Positions 1-8,385 of a stretch of DNA of 64,000 nucleotides are shown one piece after another. The DNA is from Treponema sp. (GTDB taxonomy: Bacteria; Spirochaetota; Spirochaetia; Treponematales; Breznakiellaceae): the NCBI GenBank assembly GCA_009782955.1, contig WRIB01000001.1, positions 62,001 through 126,000 of the forward strand. Direction: 5' to 3'. The notes under the pieces are model-generated. The model was not told the origin of the DNA. It ran no database searches and was given only the letters and a program-made list of their open reading frames with translations. Each line of letters starts with the position of its first letter. The stretch's first letter is position 1. A program made the translations under genes and the position numbers.

Positions 1-392
1 GTAACATATAAGCACTTTCCGTTTGATAAAATCGCTTCCAGATGGCTATTTACCATAGGTTTGATCATTTTTAATTTATTGACATTCAAAACACAATATT
101 TGCTGATTTTAATAAATCCTATGCTTTTTAATTTCTCATGCACCTGAATTAGGCTGCTTTTAACAGTAAAATTTCCCTCTTCAGAACATATTATTGTTTT
201 TTTATCGACACTTTCAATATAATAAATATCGGAAGTATTAACAAATACTATCCCATCATCTGAATAACATTCAATTTGGGTATCAAACGATTTTATTAAT
301 GCAAGTATACGATCAATGGTTTTATTTTTTACAGGATACGTAATAAATATTTCAATATCCTTTTGTATTTTTCGCTCATGTTTAATAATCAT
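1..392 (-). CDS. LytTR DNA-binding domain protein, truncated by window start (absent from ORF track)
   Basis: Minus-strand frame from ATG at 392 is open to base 1: MIIKHERKIQKDIEIFITYPVKNKTIDRILALIKSF...DIYYIESVDKKTIICSEEGNFTVKSSLIQVHEKLKSIGFIKISKYCVLNVNKLKMI; typical LytTR layout (YIE...t..g.f.....l..v...L...gFikIsKs.vvN...I). Confidence 0.75.
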   Translation of the reverse strand, partial: MIIKHERKIQKDIEIFITYPVKNKTIDRILALIKSFDTQIECYSDDGIVFVNTSDIYYIESVDKKTIICSEEGNFTVKSSLIQVHEKLKSIGFIKISKYCVLNVNKLKMIKPMVNSHLEAILSNGKCLYV

Positions 393-489
393 AGTTTATT
401 CCACTAGCTAAATTCTAATACATTTTAACATTGCTACCATTTTTGTCAAGTATATTTAAGAATAATTTCAAAACATTTTAGGGCGTATA

Positions 490-558
490 GCACATAACGT
501 TCCGGCTGAGCCCGAGCCGCCAAAAAGGCGGCGCAGCGCTAACAGACCTGTTATGTGC
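490..558 (-). other. attC-like integron recombination site B
   Basis: GCACATAAC...GTTATGTGC terminal inverted cores around ccgagccgcc-aaaaa-ggcggcgcagcgct; same architecture as site A; directly downstream of the minus-strand ORF ending at 598. Confidence 0.65.
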
Positions 559-597
559 AGTAACCCCCCTTATTCTTCTATACATTGTAAATGAAAA

Positions 598-1113
598 TTA
601 ATTAAAATCTTTTCTAGAAACTATACATATCTCATCATTACGATCATTATTTAAGAGATACTTTCTAAATATTTTTATTAGTTCTTCACTCTTTTTAACA
701 GAAATTTCATCAATAATTATTAGGACAGAAACATATGAATAAATTATTTCTGATTTTTTACGAGAATCATAATTTGCTTTTAAAACCCTTTGTTCTACAC
801 GACCATGCATCGTTGAAATATCATCATATCCAGGCATAACATTAAGTTCGCTACCAACAGGAACTTCTGGATTAAATCCTGTACCTTCATATGTTGTACG
901 ATATGTTTCTTTTGAAAGAACTGAACCTTCAATATTATAATGAAAATAAACAAATATTATTGGGTTTTCATATCCTAATGACAGAAGAATTTTTTCTGCA
1001 TTTTCATATATATTAAGCCTCTCCCTTTCAATATAATTAAAAGTTTGCGTACTTGTACATCCAAAAAATATTAGCATAATGATTATTATAAAAAAAGATG
1101 AGGCTTTATTCAT
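598..1113 (-). CDS. hypothetical lipoprotein, integron-cassette-like gene
   Basis: Signal peptide with lipobox (MLIFFGCTS); flanked by attC-like sites. Confidence 0.6.
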   Translation of the reverse strand: MNKASSFFIIIIMLIFFGCTSTQTFNYIERERLNIYENAEKILLSLGYENPIIFVYFHYNIEGSVLSKETYRTTYEGTGFNPEVPVGSELNVMPGYDDISTMHGRVEQRVLKANYDSRKKSEIIYSYVSVLIIIDEISVKKSEELIKIFRKYLLNNDRNDEICIVSRKDFN

Positions 1114-1186
1114 AATAAAATTATAATATATATTTTCTTTTTTTCAATACATCTAATAAAAATAATAATAAATATTTTGTGGTTAT

Positions 1187-1253
1187 TTCGCATAACGTTC
1201 AAGGAACCCGAGCCGCCGTAAGGCGGCGAAGCGCTAACCGTTTGTTATACGAA
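1187..1253 (-). other. attC-like integron recombination site A
   Basis: ttCGCATAAC...GTTATACGaa cores, central ccgagccgcc-gtaa-ggcggcgaagcgct stem; located just after the minus-strand ORF ending at 1281. Confidence 0.7.
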
Positions 1254-1280
1254 GTGTACCCGTATTTTTATTACTAATAT

Positions 1281-1817
1281 TTAAGTAATTGTTTTTAATT
1301 TTATATCGCATTCATTATATATTTTCTCAGCTTTTTCTAATGTTTCTCGACCCTTTTCTTTATATTTGCTTTTATTAAGTATATCATCTTCCTCTTTTGT
1401 TATAATTACAAATTCGAGTTCAGATAACGTAGTTTTTATTTCATTAATTGAACCACATTCTTTACATCTTTCAATAATGCTTCCTAATGGTACAATATGT
1501 TCGAAGAATAATGGCTCATATATTGGGTCTTTTCTTTTTTTATACCATTCTTTATACATTTTGCTGTTTAATAAATTTATTTTTATTCCATTTATACACG
1601 ACAAGAATGCTCTTTCAGAGATTCTTGTCGGTTTGAATTTCTGTCCAAAAATATGTAATACTTCTGATATTCCCTTTTTTAATGATGAACGTATATCCTC
1701 ATTATCAAAAGCAGAACAATGAGTTACAATATAAATATATTCACATATATCCTTAAATTCTACTTCCATTGAATTGGATTCTAGTGGAATCATATTCATT
1801 AAAGGGCTGTTTTTCAT
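1281..1817 (-). CDS. hypothetical protein, integron-cassette-like gene
   Basis: 178-aa ORF between an isolated core (1885-1892) and attC-like site A. Confidence 0.6.
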   Translation of the reverse strand: MKNSPLMNMIPLESNSMEVEFKDICEYIYIVTHCSAFDNEDIRSSLKKGISEVLHIFGQKFKPTRISERAFLSCINGIKINLLNSKMYKEWYKKRKDPIYEPLFFEHIVPLGSIIERCKECGSINEIKTTLSELEFVIITKEEDDILNKSKYKEKGRETLEKAEKIYNECDIKLKTIT

Positions 1818-1880
1818 TTATTCTCCTTTTCTAATTCATTTTATATTTTAATATTCCTTTTGTCAAAATATTTAGGGAGC

Positions 1881-1892
1881 ATTTCGCATAAC
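1881..1892 (-). other. isolated integron core site (GTTATGCGAAAT)
   Basis: atttcgcataac identical over 12 nt to the edge of attC-like site A (1185-1196). Confidence 0.4.
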
Positions 1893-2016
1893 TCTATATA
1901 TACGCAATTAATGGCGTATAACATCCATAATTGACATTGTATGCGCAACAAAACTGTACGCGCAATACCAATCCTCTCTTTTTCCTCTGTGATCTCCGCG
2001 CCTCCGCGTAAGGAAT

Positions 2017-2250
2017 TTACAAAGCGGTTTCCCGCAGCTTCTCCAGAATTTTGACCATTGCAAGGGTATCCGGGCGGCAATAGGCAAGGAGGTCGGCGCA
2101 TATATGCTGCCGCTCTTGCGGGCTTTTGCCGGGCAGTTGTGCGAAGGCAGTCATGGCATCTCTTCCGTTGTGGATAAGGTCAAGGGCGTTATAATCAAGT
2201 TCGGGATCATTCGGGCAGAGGGCGAAAAGCACTTTTTTAATGTTTCACAT
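2017..2250 (-). pseudogene. C-terminal remnant of a DUF2779-type protein
   Basis: NIKKVLFALCPNDPELDYNALDLIHNGRDAMTAFAQL...LLAYCRPDTLAMVKILEKLRE; reading frame blocked upstream by TGA near 2250. Confidence 0.5.
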
Positions 2251-2382
2251 TGTCAAAGAGTGATAAAGTGGTCAAAATTTTACGGGGGTTTATTTCTGAA
2301 GCTGTAAAGCAGTCCGACTCCGGAGACTTGCCGTGCAAAGAATCATGTAATACTATGAATTAGCGCCGAAACGGAGGTAACA

Positions 2383-3777
2383 ATGGGGCAGAAAAAACTA
2401 AGCGTTGGACAAAAGCTTGGGTTCGGTATTTTTGACCTGGGCGGGAATATGTTTTTTACAATAATGGGGTTTTGGTGCCTTAAGTATCTTACCGATGTCG
2501 TAGGGCTTATGGCGGCAATGGCAGGTGCTGCTGTAATGATAGGCAAAATCTGGGATGCGGTTACAGACCCGATGATGGGTTATATTTCCGACAGAACAAT
2601 TACCCGCCTGGGACGGCGGCGTCCGTATCTTTTAATTGGGGCAATTCCCATGATGCTGACATTGTGGCTGTTCTTTACCGCCCCTGAAATTTCCAGCCAG
2701 TTATTGCTGATGTTTTGGGCTATGGGGATCCTGATGCTGGTTAATACCGTCCAGACAGTGATTAACGTTCCTTATGCTTCCCTGACTCCGGAACTAACTG
2801 ACGATTACCATGAACGAACCAGCCTGAACGGCTACCGCTTCGGTTGCGCGGTGTTTGGTACAATTTTGGGAGCTGCGGCGATATTACCCATAGTAAGTGC
2901 ATTTACCGGAGAAAAGCATGGCTGGTCCATGATGGGGCTTATCCTGGGGGCCATAATGGTTTTGGTTACCCTGCTTACCTTTTTCGGTACCAAAGAAAAA
3001 AAACATACACGGGCGGATATTCCTACCGAAGGCTTTTTTTCTACCTATAAAGCAGTGTTTTCCAACAAGCCCTATGTAATCCTCTTTTTAACCTATGGCC
3101 TTCATTTAACAGCTGTTACTTTTTTACAGAGTATCCTGGCCTACTATACTGAATATATTTATCCGACAGAATTTGTTATGATGCTCAGGGATTTTCCGCT
3201 TATAGGAGACCCTGCGGCAAGTGAAATGGCGCTCCGTGAAATGCTTACAAACCTGTCCATGATGGGACTGCTTCTGACGGCTATGATATGTATTCCCATC
3301 TCTGTTTTTGTGTCAAAAAAGATAGGGAAAAAATGGACATACCAGATCTGTTTTATCGATCTTTTTATTGCCTGTGCCGCTGTTTCTACCATTGGCCATC
3401 TGCTGCCGCCCGAATTATTCCTTTGCCTTTTGCTGTTTGCGGGAATCGGGGTTGGCTTTAGTTATGTTGCGCCCTTTGCAATGGTACCCGATACGGTGGA
3501 ATTCGATGCAGTTAAGACCGGCGAACGAAAGGAAGGGGCCTACTACGGAATGTGGACTTTTATTTCCAAATGCGGAATAGCTTTGTCAGTTTTTATTTCA
3601 GGGCTTATACTTAATATCGGAGGTTATGTTCCAAAAGCGGTTCAGATGCCGTCAGCAAGGCTTGCAATCAGGCTAATTGTCGGACCCATTCCGGCGTTTG
3701 TTTTTCTTTGTGCCTTTATTCTGATGCAGTTTTATCCACTGGATGAAAAAACCTATAAAAAACTCATGGGACAATAA
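2383..3777 (+). CDS. GPH-family sugar:cation symporter (MFS)
   Basis: FDLGGNMFFTIMGFWCLKYLTDVVGL...IGKIWDAVTDPMMGYISDRT..LGRRRPYLLIGAIP; SD ggaggt upstream. Confidence 0.9.
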   Translation: MGQKKLSVGQKLGFGIFDLGGNMFFTIMGFWCLKYLTDVVGLMAAMAGAAVMIGKIWDAVTDPMMGYISDRTITRLGRRRPYLLIGAIPMMLTLWLFFTAPEISSQLLLMFWAMGILMLVNTVQTVINVPYASLTPELTDDYHERTSLNGYRFGCAVFGTILGAAAILPIVSAFTGEKHGWSMMGLILGAIMVLVTLLTFFGTKEKKHTRADIPTEGFFSTYKAVFSNKPYVILFLTYGLHLTAVTFLQSILAYYTEYIYPTEFVMMLRDFPLIGDPAASEMALREMLTNLSMMGLLLTAMICIPISVFVSKKIGKKWTYQICFIDLFIACAAVSTIGHLLPPELFLCLLLFAGIGVGFSYVAPFAMVPDTVEFDAVKTGERKEGAYYGMWTFISKCGIALSVFISGLILNIGGYVPKAVQMPSARLAIRLIVGPIPAFVFLCAFILMQFYPLDEKTYKKLMGQ

Positions 3778-3778
3778 A

Positions 3779-4570
3779 ATGAAGTACTTAAATGACTATC
3801 AAGCCAAAGAATTGATCCTTGATATTGGCCGCCGGATGTACACTAAAAACTATGTGGCGGCCAATGACGGGAATATTACCTGTAAAACAGGGCCTGATAC
3901 GATCTGGGCAACTCCTACCGGAGTTTCCAAAGGATATATGAAGGCGGAAGAACTTGTTAAAATGAGCCTCGACGGAACAGTAATTCAGCAGGGCAGTTTA
4001 AAGCCTTCTTCTGAAATAAAAATGCATCTGCGAATCTACCGGGAAAACACCAAAGTTCGGGGAGTCTGTCACGCACACCCGCCGGTTTCCACTTCCTTTG
4101 CCATTGCGGGAATAAGCCTGGACAAAGCCATATACCCGGAAGCTTTGGTAAATCTGGGTACGGTGCCGGTGGTACATTACGAAGCTCCCGGTTCACAGGG
4201 GATTCCCGATTCCGTTGCTCCCTATTGCAATGATTACAATGCCTTGCTTTTGGCCAACCATGGCGCTTTGGCCTGGGGAGAAAGTCTTATGGAGGCATGG
4301 TACCGCCTTGAGTCGCTGGAACACTATGCGATGATCCTGATGTATACGGGAAACATCATTGGCAAGGCTAATGTACTCAGTTGTGATCAAGTCCGGGAAC
4401 TTATTAAAATTCGGGAAAAGCTTGGAATCCAAACCGGCGGCATTCCCCCCTGCTGCGCTGCCGAAGCCTGCAACCTAACCGATGTTGGCGTGAGTAATGT
4501 TACGCCTCAGCCCGTGAATACTGCTGACATAGAAAGTATTGTCCGTTCAGTATTAAAAAAACTGAGTTAA
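3779..4570 (+). CDS. class II aldolase/adducin family protein with encapsulation-peptide-like C-terminus (probable 5-methylthioribulose/5-deoxyribulose-1-phosphate aldolase)
   Basis: NDGNIT, SSEIKMHLRIY, CHAHPP, LLANHGALAWG motifs; start ATG at 3779 rather than 3743; C-terminal TPQPVNTADIESIVRSVLKKLS. Confidence 0.85.
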   Translation: MKYLNDYQAKELILDIGRRMYTKNYVAANDGNITCKTGPDTIWATPTGVSKGYMKAEELVKMSLDGTVIQQGSLKPSSEIKMHLRIYRENTKVRGVCHAHPPVSTSFAIAGISLDKAIYPEALVNLGTVPVVHYEAPGSQGIPDSVAPYCNDYNALLLANHGALAWGESLMEAWYRLESLEHYAMILMYTGNIIGKANVLSCDQVRELIKIREKLGIQTGGIPPCCAAEACNLTDVGVSNVTPQPVNTADIESIVRSVLKKLS

Positions 4571-4602
4571 CAGGGCGGATTATTCTAAACTGGTTTAATG
4601 CA

Positions 4603-5394
4603 TCATTCTTCTGCAAAGCAAATTTTTGTTCCGATTTTTTCCATCTCTGCCAAAGTTTCAAGTTGTTCAGGTTTAAAGGTTGATTGATTGTCCACAATAA
4701 TACAGTCGATAGAATCCACATTACAAACCGAATAGACGGATGTTGTCCCGATTTTAGTGTGATCTGCGAGGATAAACACTTCTTTTGAACGCCGGATAAG
4801 GCTCTTTTTTACTTCAGATTCTTCCAGTGTAATATCTGAAAGACCGCTTTTGGCGCTTAGCGACTTGGCGGAAATAAAACTTCTGGTAAGGTTAAAGATT
4901 TTTTCAAACTCATAAATCATGGGTCCTACCAGGGTCAATGCGGACTTTCGCACTATACCGCCGTATAACAGGGTATTAATGGTTTGGGAATTGGAAAGCT
5001 GCAGCGCGACATGAATGCTGTTGGTAATCACTGTTATTTCCATATCAAGCAGGAAATTGCACATCTGCAAGGCTGTTGTACTGGCATCCAGACCGATCAC
5101 ATCGCCGTTATTAACAAAACCGGCAGCCTTTTTGGCAATGGCGGTTTTGCTTTCTATATTATTTTTAAATCTTTCTTCTATTGAAAGGTCATGTATACCC
5201 TTGTTGTTATTTTGAATTTTAACCCCGCCGTAAACACGGGATACATCCCCCTGCATTTCAAGGGCATCAATATCCCGGAGTATGGTCATGTACGAGACGG
5301 AAAATTGCTTCTGCAATGAGTTAATATCAACAAAATCTACTTCTTTCAGGTGGTCAAGAATTGCCTGTTGTCGGACATAAGGTAATCGTTTCAT
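4603..5394 (-). CDS. DeoR-family transcriptional regulator
   Basis: MKRLPYVRQQAILDHLKEVDFVDINSLQKQFSVSYMTILRDIDALEMQGDVSRVYGG; start chosen at 5394. Confidence 0.9.
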   Translation of the reverse strand: MKRLPYVRQQAILDHLKEVDFVDINSLQKQFSVSYMTILRDIDALEMQGDVSRVYGGVKIQNNNKGIHDLSIEERFKNNIESKTAIAKKAAGFVNNGDVIGLDASTTALQMCNFLLDMEITVITNSIHVALQLSNSQTINTLLYGGIVRKSALTLVGPMIYEFEKIFNLTRSFISAKSLSAKSGLSDITLEESEVKKSLIRRSKEVFILADHTKIGTTSVYSVCNVDSIDCIIVDNQSTFKPEQLETLAEMEKIGTKICFAEE

Positions 5395-5499
5395 AATCTG
5401 GTATACTAGGGTATATGGTTTTTTAACATTTTTCAACAAGAATCAACATTTTTTATCATTAAATTAAAAAATAATTTGATAAACCATGTGATTTTATTA

Positions 5500-5526
5500 T
5501 TGACAACTCTTTTTTTGTGCTATACC
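5500..5526 (+). promoter_or_regulatory. putative sigma-70-type promoter for the ABC operon
   Basis: TTGACA (5500-5505), 15-nt spacer ending TGC, TATACC (5521-5526). Confidence 0.35.
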
Positions 5527-5580
5527 ATAAAAATCGTGAAACCGAAAAACTGTTTCTACAAACTAATTCAGGAGGAAAAA

Positions 5581-6725
5581 TGGTGAAAAAACTACTTGGT
5601 ATCACCTTAATGGTGATTTTAGTCCTGGCGCTTATCGGCTGCGGAGGCGGTTCAAAGACTGCCGGCACCGGTAATGCAGAGCTTGACAAGTTGTATCAGA
5701 AATACTTCCCCGATCAAATGAAATTTGCAAATGGGGTAATTAAGATTGCTGTAATAAGGAACCTTAATGCAGGGGATCATACCCAGCAGTTCCTTGACGG
5801 CTGTGTTTCTGAAGGAACGGCCATGGGCTTTATTGTTGATACCTTTATTACCAACGGAGACAATGCAAAATGCCAGGAAACCATTGCTCAGGTTATCCAG
5901 AAGGATTATGCAGGTATTATTCTTTCCCACGGTGAAGCAGGTTATACTTACGATGCCCTTAAACCGGCAGTTGACAAGGGAATGAAAGTCGTAACCTTCG
6001 ACTCTGTTCCCTATCTTAATGGCGATCCCAACGGAACTATCCTTACCGGCGTAACCAGTACTGCACAGGAAGATTTCAAACTTGCCGAGCTTTCCCTTTC
6101 TTCCATTGTGGACAATTTCCCTGCCGACAAACAGCCTATTAAAGTAGTCCGTGCCTGGATGGGTCCCGGCGTTCCTCCCCTGGATCGGCGGCAAACCATC
6201 TATGATCGTTATGTGAACGAAGGCAAAATTGTCGAAGTCGCCCTGGTTGGCCCGGTTGATTATTCCAATCCCCGCGGCGGTACCCAGGATTCCTTTGCCG
6301 CCCTGCTTCCCCGGCTTACTCCCGGTACAGTAGATGCCATTTGGGGTTCTTATGACGAACTGGGCAAGGGCTGTCTCCAGGCTTTGAACGATGCCGGACG
6401 GTCGGATATCCTGCTTATGTCAATCGATATTTCCAACGACGACATTAACCTTATGCTTGAATACCCCCACATCTGGGTTTCTACAGCCGCTGTCGATCCC
6501 AAACTTATCGGCATTTCCAACATGAGGCTTCTGGCCGCCAAGTTTGCCGGTGAGTCAACCCCGGATACTTACAATCTGGATGCCCAGGGTGTAAAGACAA
6601 CTCAGCTTAATTCTTCTATTAACATGACCAATATCGCCACCGTGGTACCCGGTTGGGGCCAGGAACAGGGCGTATGGGATCATTTTGGCTGGATGGCTGA
6701 AATTAAAGCCGCTGCTAAGAAGTAA
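5581..6725 (+). CDS. sugar ABC transporter substrate-binding lipoprotein
   Basis: MVKKLLGITLMVILVLALIGCGGG lipobox; Peripla_BP-like fold sequence; SD aggagg at 5571. Confidence 0.9.
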
Positions 6726-6739
6726 TACCGGAGCCTGAA

Positions 6740-6773
6740 GAGCTTGCTCCAAAATGAATTTTGGGGCAAGCTT
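6740..6773 (+). terminator. intergenic stem-loop between binding protein and ATPase genes
   Basis: agcttgctccaaaat-ga-attttggggcaagct; near-perfect palindrome, no U-tract. Confidence 0.5.
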
Positions 6774-6787
6774 AATAGGTCAGGGTA

Positions 6788-8383
6788 ATGGCCCGGGCGG
6801 GCATTTTTTGCCGGGAATGGGCCTTTCATTGTACTCCATCGATTCCGAGGTACAGCAGTTTGGAACAGCAGGCAAAATCAACCCTTAGCATGAGGGATAT
6901 CTCAATAACATTTCCTGGTGTGTATGCTCTTTCCCACGTTGATTTCAATATAGAAAGCGGCAGAATTTATGCCCTGATAGGGGCCAATGGCGCCGGTAAA
7001 TCAACCCTGATGAAGGTTCTTTCCGGAGTCAACAGCCACTATACAGGTCAAGTTTTTATTAATGGAAAAGAAGTTGAAATTCGTTCTCCCAAAGCCGCCA
7101 AGGAACTGGGCATAGAAATTGTCTATCAGGAAGTAGACGTGGCCCTTACCCCATCCCTTTCGGTGGCGGAAAATATAATGACCAATGTACTGGTCAACAA
7201 GATGGGGAAAAAGCAATTTGTTAACTGGAATAATATTCGCAGCGCCGCCAATGAAGCTCTCCGGCGGCTTGGCGTTGATATAGATGTACGTAAACCAATT
7301 TCCGATTTAAGTCTGGCAGAAAAGCAAATGGTTCTATTGGCCAGCGCTGCCAGGGAACGGTGTAAATTTCTGATACTCGATGAACCTACAGCCCCTCTTT
7401 CCAACACGGAAACAGAAAACCTTTTTAAGGTAGTGCGGTATCTGGCCAAGGAAGAAAATGTAGGAATAGTTTTTATTTCTCACCGGTTGGCCGAGCTCTT
7501 TGAAATCTGCGAACATATTACGATAATGCGGGATGCCCAGGTGGTTAAGGATATGGAAATTACTCCCGATCTGACCATTAATCAGATTGTGGAATATATG
7601 CTGGGCCGAAAGTTTGATGAAGTATACGAGAAAACAACTGTTCCCATTGGTGATGTAGTGCTGGAACTGAACAACCTTACAGAAGAAAAAGAACGGATTC
7701 GGAACATAAACCTTAGCGTAAGAAGCGGAGAAATTGTGGGAATTGCCGGTCTTGTAGGGGCGGGAAAAACAGAGCTTTGCAAGACAATTTTCGGCGCTTA
7801 CCGCAGTTCTTCCGGAACGGTAAAACTAAAAGGCAAAGATATTACTTCCCGTTCTCCTTCCCAGGCGGTAAAACGCGGTCTTGCCCTGGTACCGGAGGAA
7901 CGGCGCAAGGAAGGGGTTATTGTTATTGATCCGGTGTATGCCAATATTACTATTTCGGCGCTGCATAAATTTCTTAATAAAATTCAATTTGTGGTAAAGC
8001 GCCGCCAGCTTGAAGCTACCGGTAAAATAATACATGAACTGGGAATTAAAACTCCTTCAAAATTTCAGATATTGGCCAACCTTTCCGGCGGAAATCAGCA
8101 AAAAGTGGTAGTAGGCAAATGGCTGGTGTCCGATGCGGATATTTATATTTTTGATGAACCTACCAAAGGGGTTGATGTAAGATCCAAACATGATATTTTT
8201 AAGTTAATTGAAGACCTTGCAGCCCAGGGCAAGGGTATTATTTATGCTTCCTGTGAATTTTCCGAAATAACAACCATCGCCGACAGGGCTTATGTTATGT
8301 ACGATGGCGGTATTGTAAAAGAAGTAAAAGTATCGGAATCCAGCGAAAAAGAACTGCTCTACTATTCAACCGGAGGTAATTAA
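6788..8383 (+). CDS. sugar ABC transporter ATP-binding protein (RbsA/MglA-like, two ABC domains)
   Basis: GANGAGKSTLMKVLSG, LILDEPTAPLS, GLVGAGKTELCKTIFG, LSGGNQQKVVVGKWL; TTG at 6860 with GAGG upstream is an alternative start. Confidence 0.93.
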   Translation: MARAGIFCREWAFHCTPSIPRYSSLEQQAKSTLSMRDISITFPGVYALSHVDFNIESGRIYALIGANGAGKSTLMKVLSGVNSHYTGQVFINGKEVEIRSPKAAKELGIEIVYQEVDVALTPSLSVAENIMTNVLVNKMGKKQFVNWNNIRSAANEALRRLGVDIDVRKPISDLSLAEKQMVLLASAARERCKFLILDEPTAPLSNTETENLFKVVRYLAKEENVGIVFISHRLAELFEICEHITIMRDAQVVKDMEITPDLTINQIVEYMLGRKFDEVYEKTTVPIGDVVLELNNLTEEKERIRNINLSVRSGEIVGIAGLVGAGKTELCKTIFGAYRSSSGTVKLKGKDITSRSPSQAVKRGLALVPEERRKEGVIVIDPVYANITISALHKFLNKIQFVVKRRQLEATGKIIHELGIKTPSKFQILANLSGGNQQKVVVGKWLVSDADIYIFDEPTKGVDVRSKHDIFKLIEDLAAQGKGIIYASCEFSEITTIADRAYVMYDGGIVKEVKVSESSEKELLYYSTGGN

Positions 8384-8385
8384 AG

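Noticed and set aside
1930-2015. ctctgtgatctccgcgcctccgcgt motif as a functional site
   Set aside because: Resembles a common dispersed intergenic sequence in many bacteria; only one copy is seen here, so function cannot be argued.
1841-2101. 86-aa minus-strand ORF
   Set aside because: Proline/arginine-rich start overlaps the DUF2779 remnant in another frame; no support as a gene.
3779-4570. Calling the class II aldolase MtnB (dehydratase)
   Set aside because: Same superfamily, but no mtnC/mtnD partners in the locus and it has a long fuculose-aldolase-like C-terminal extension; the aldolase reading is preferred though not proven.
5652-6194. 180-aa antisense ORF in the binding-protein gene
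   Set aside because: Complementary to a well-supported lipoprotein CDS and has no homology signature.
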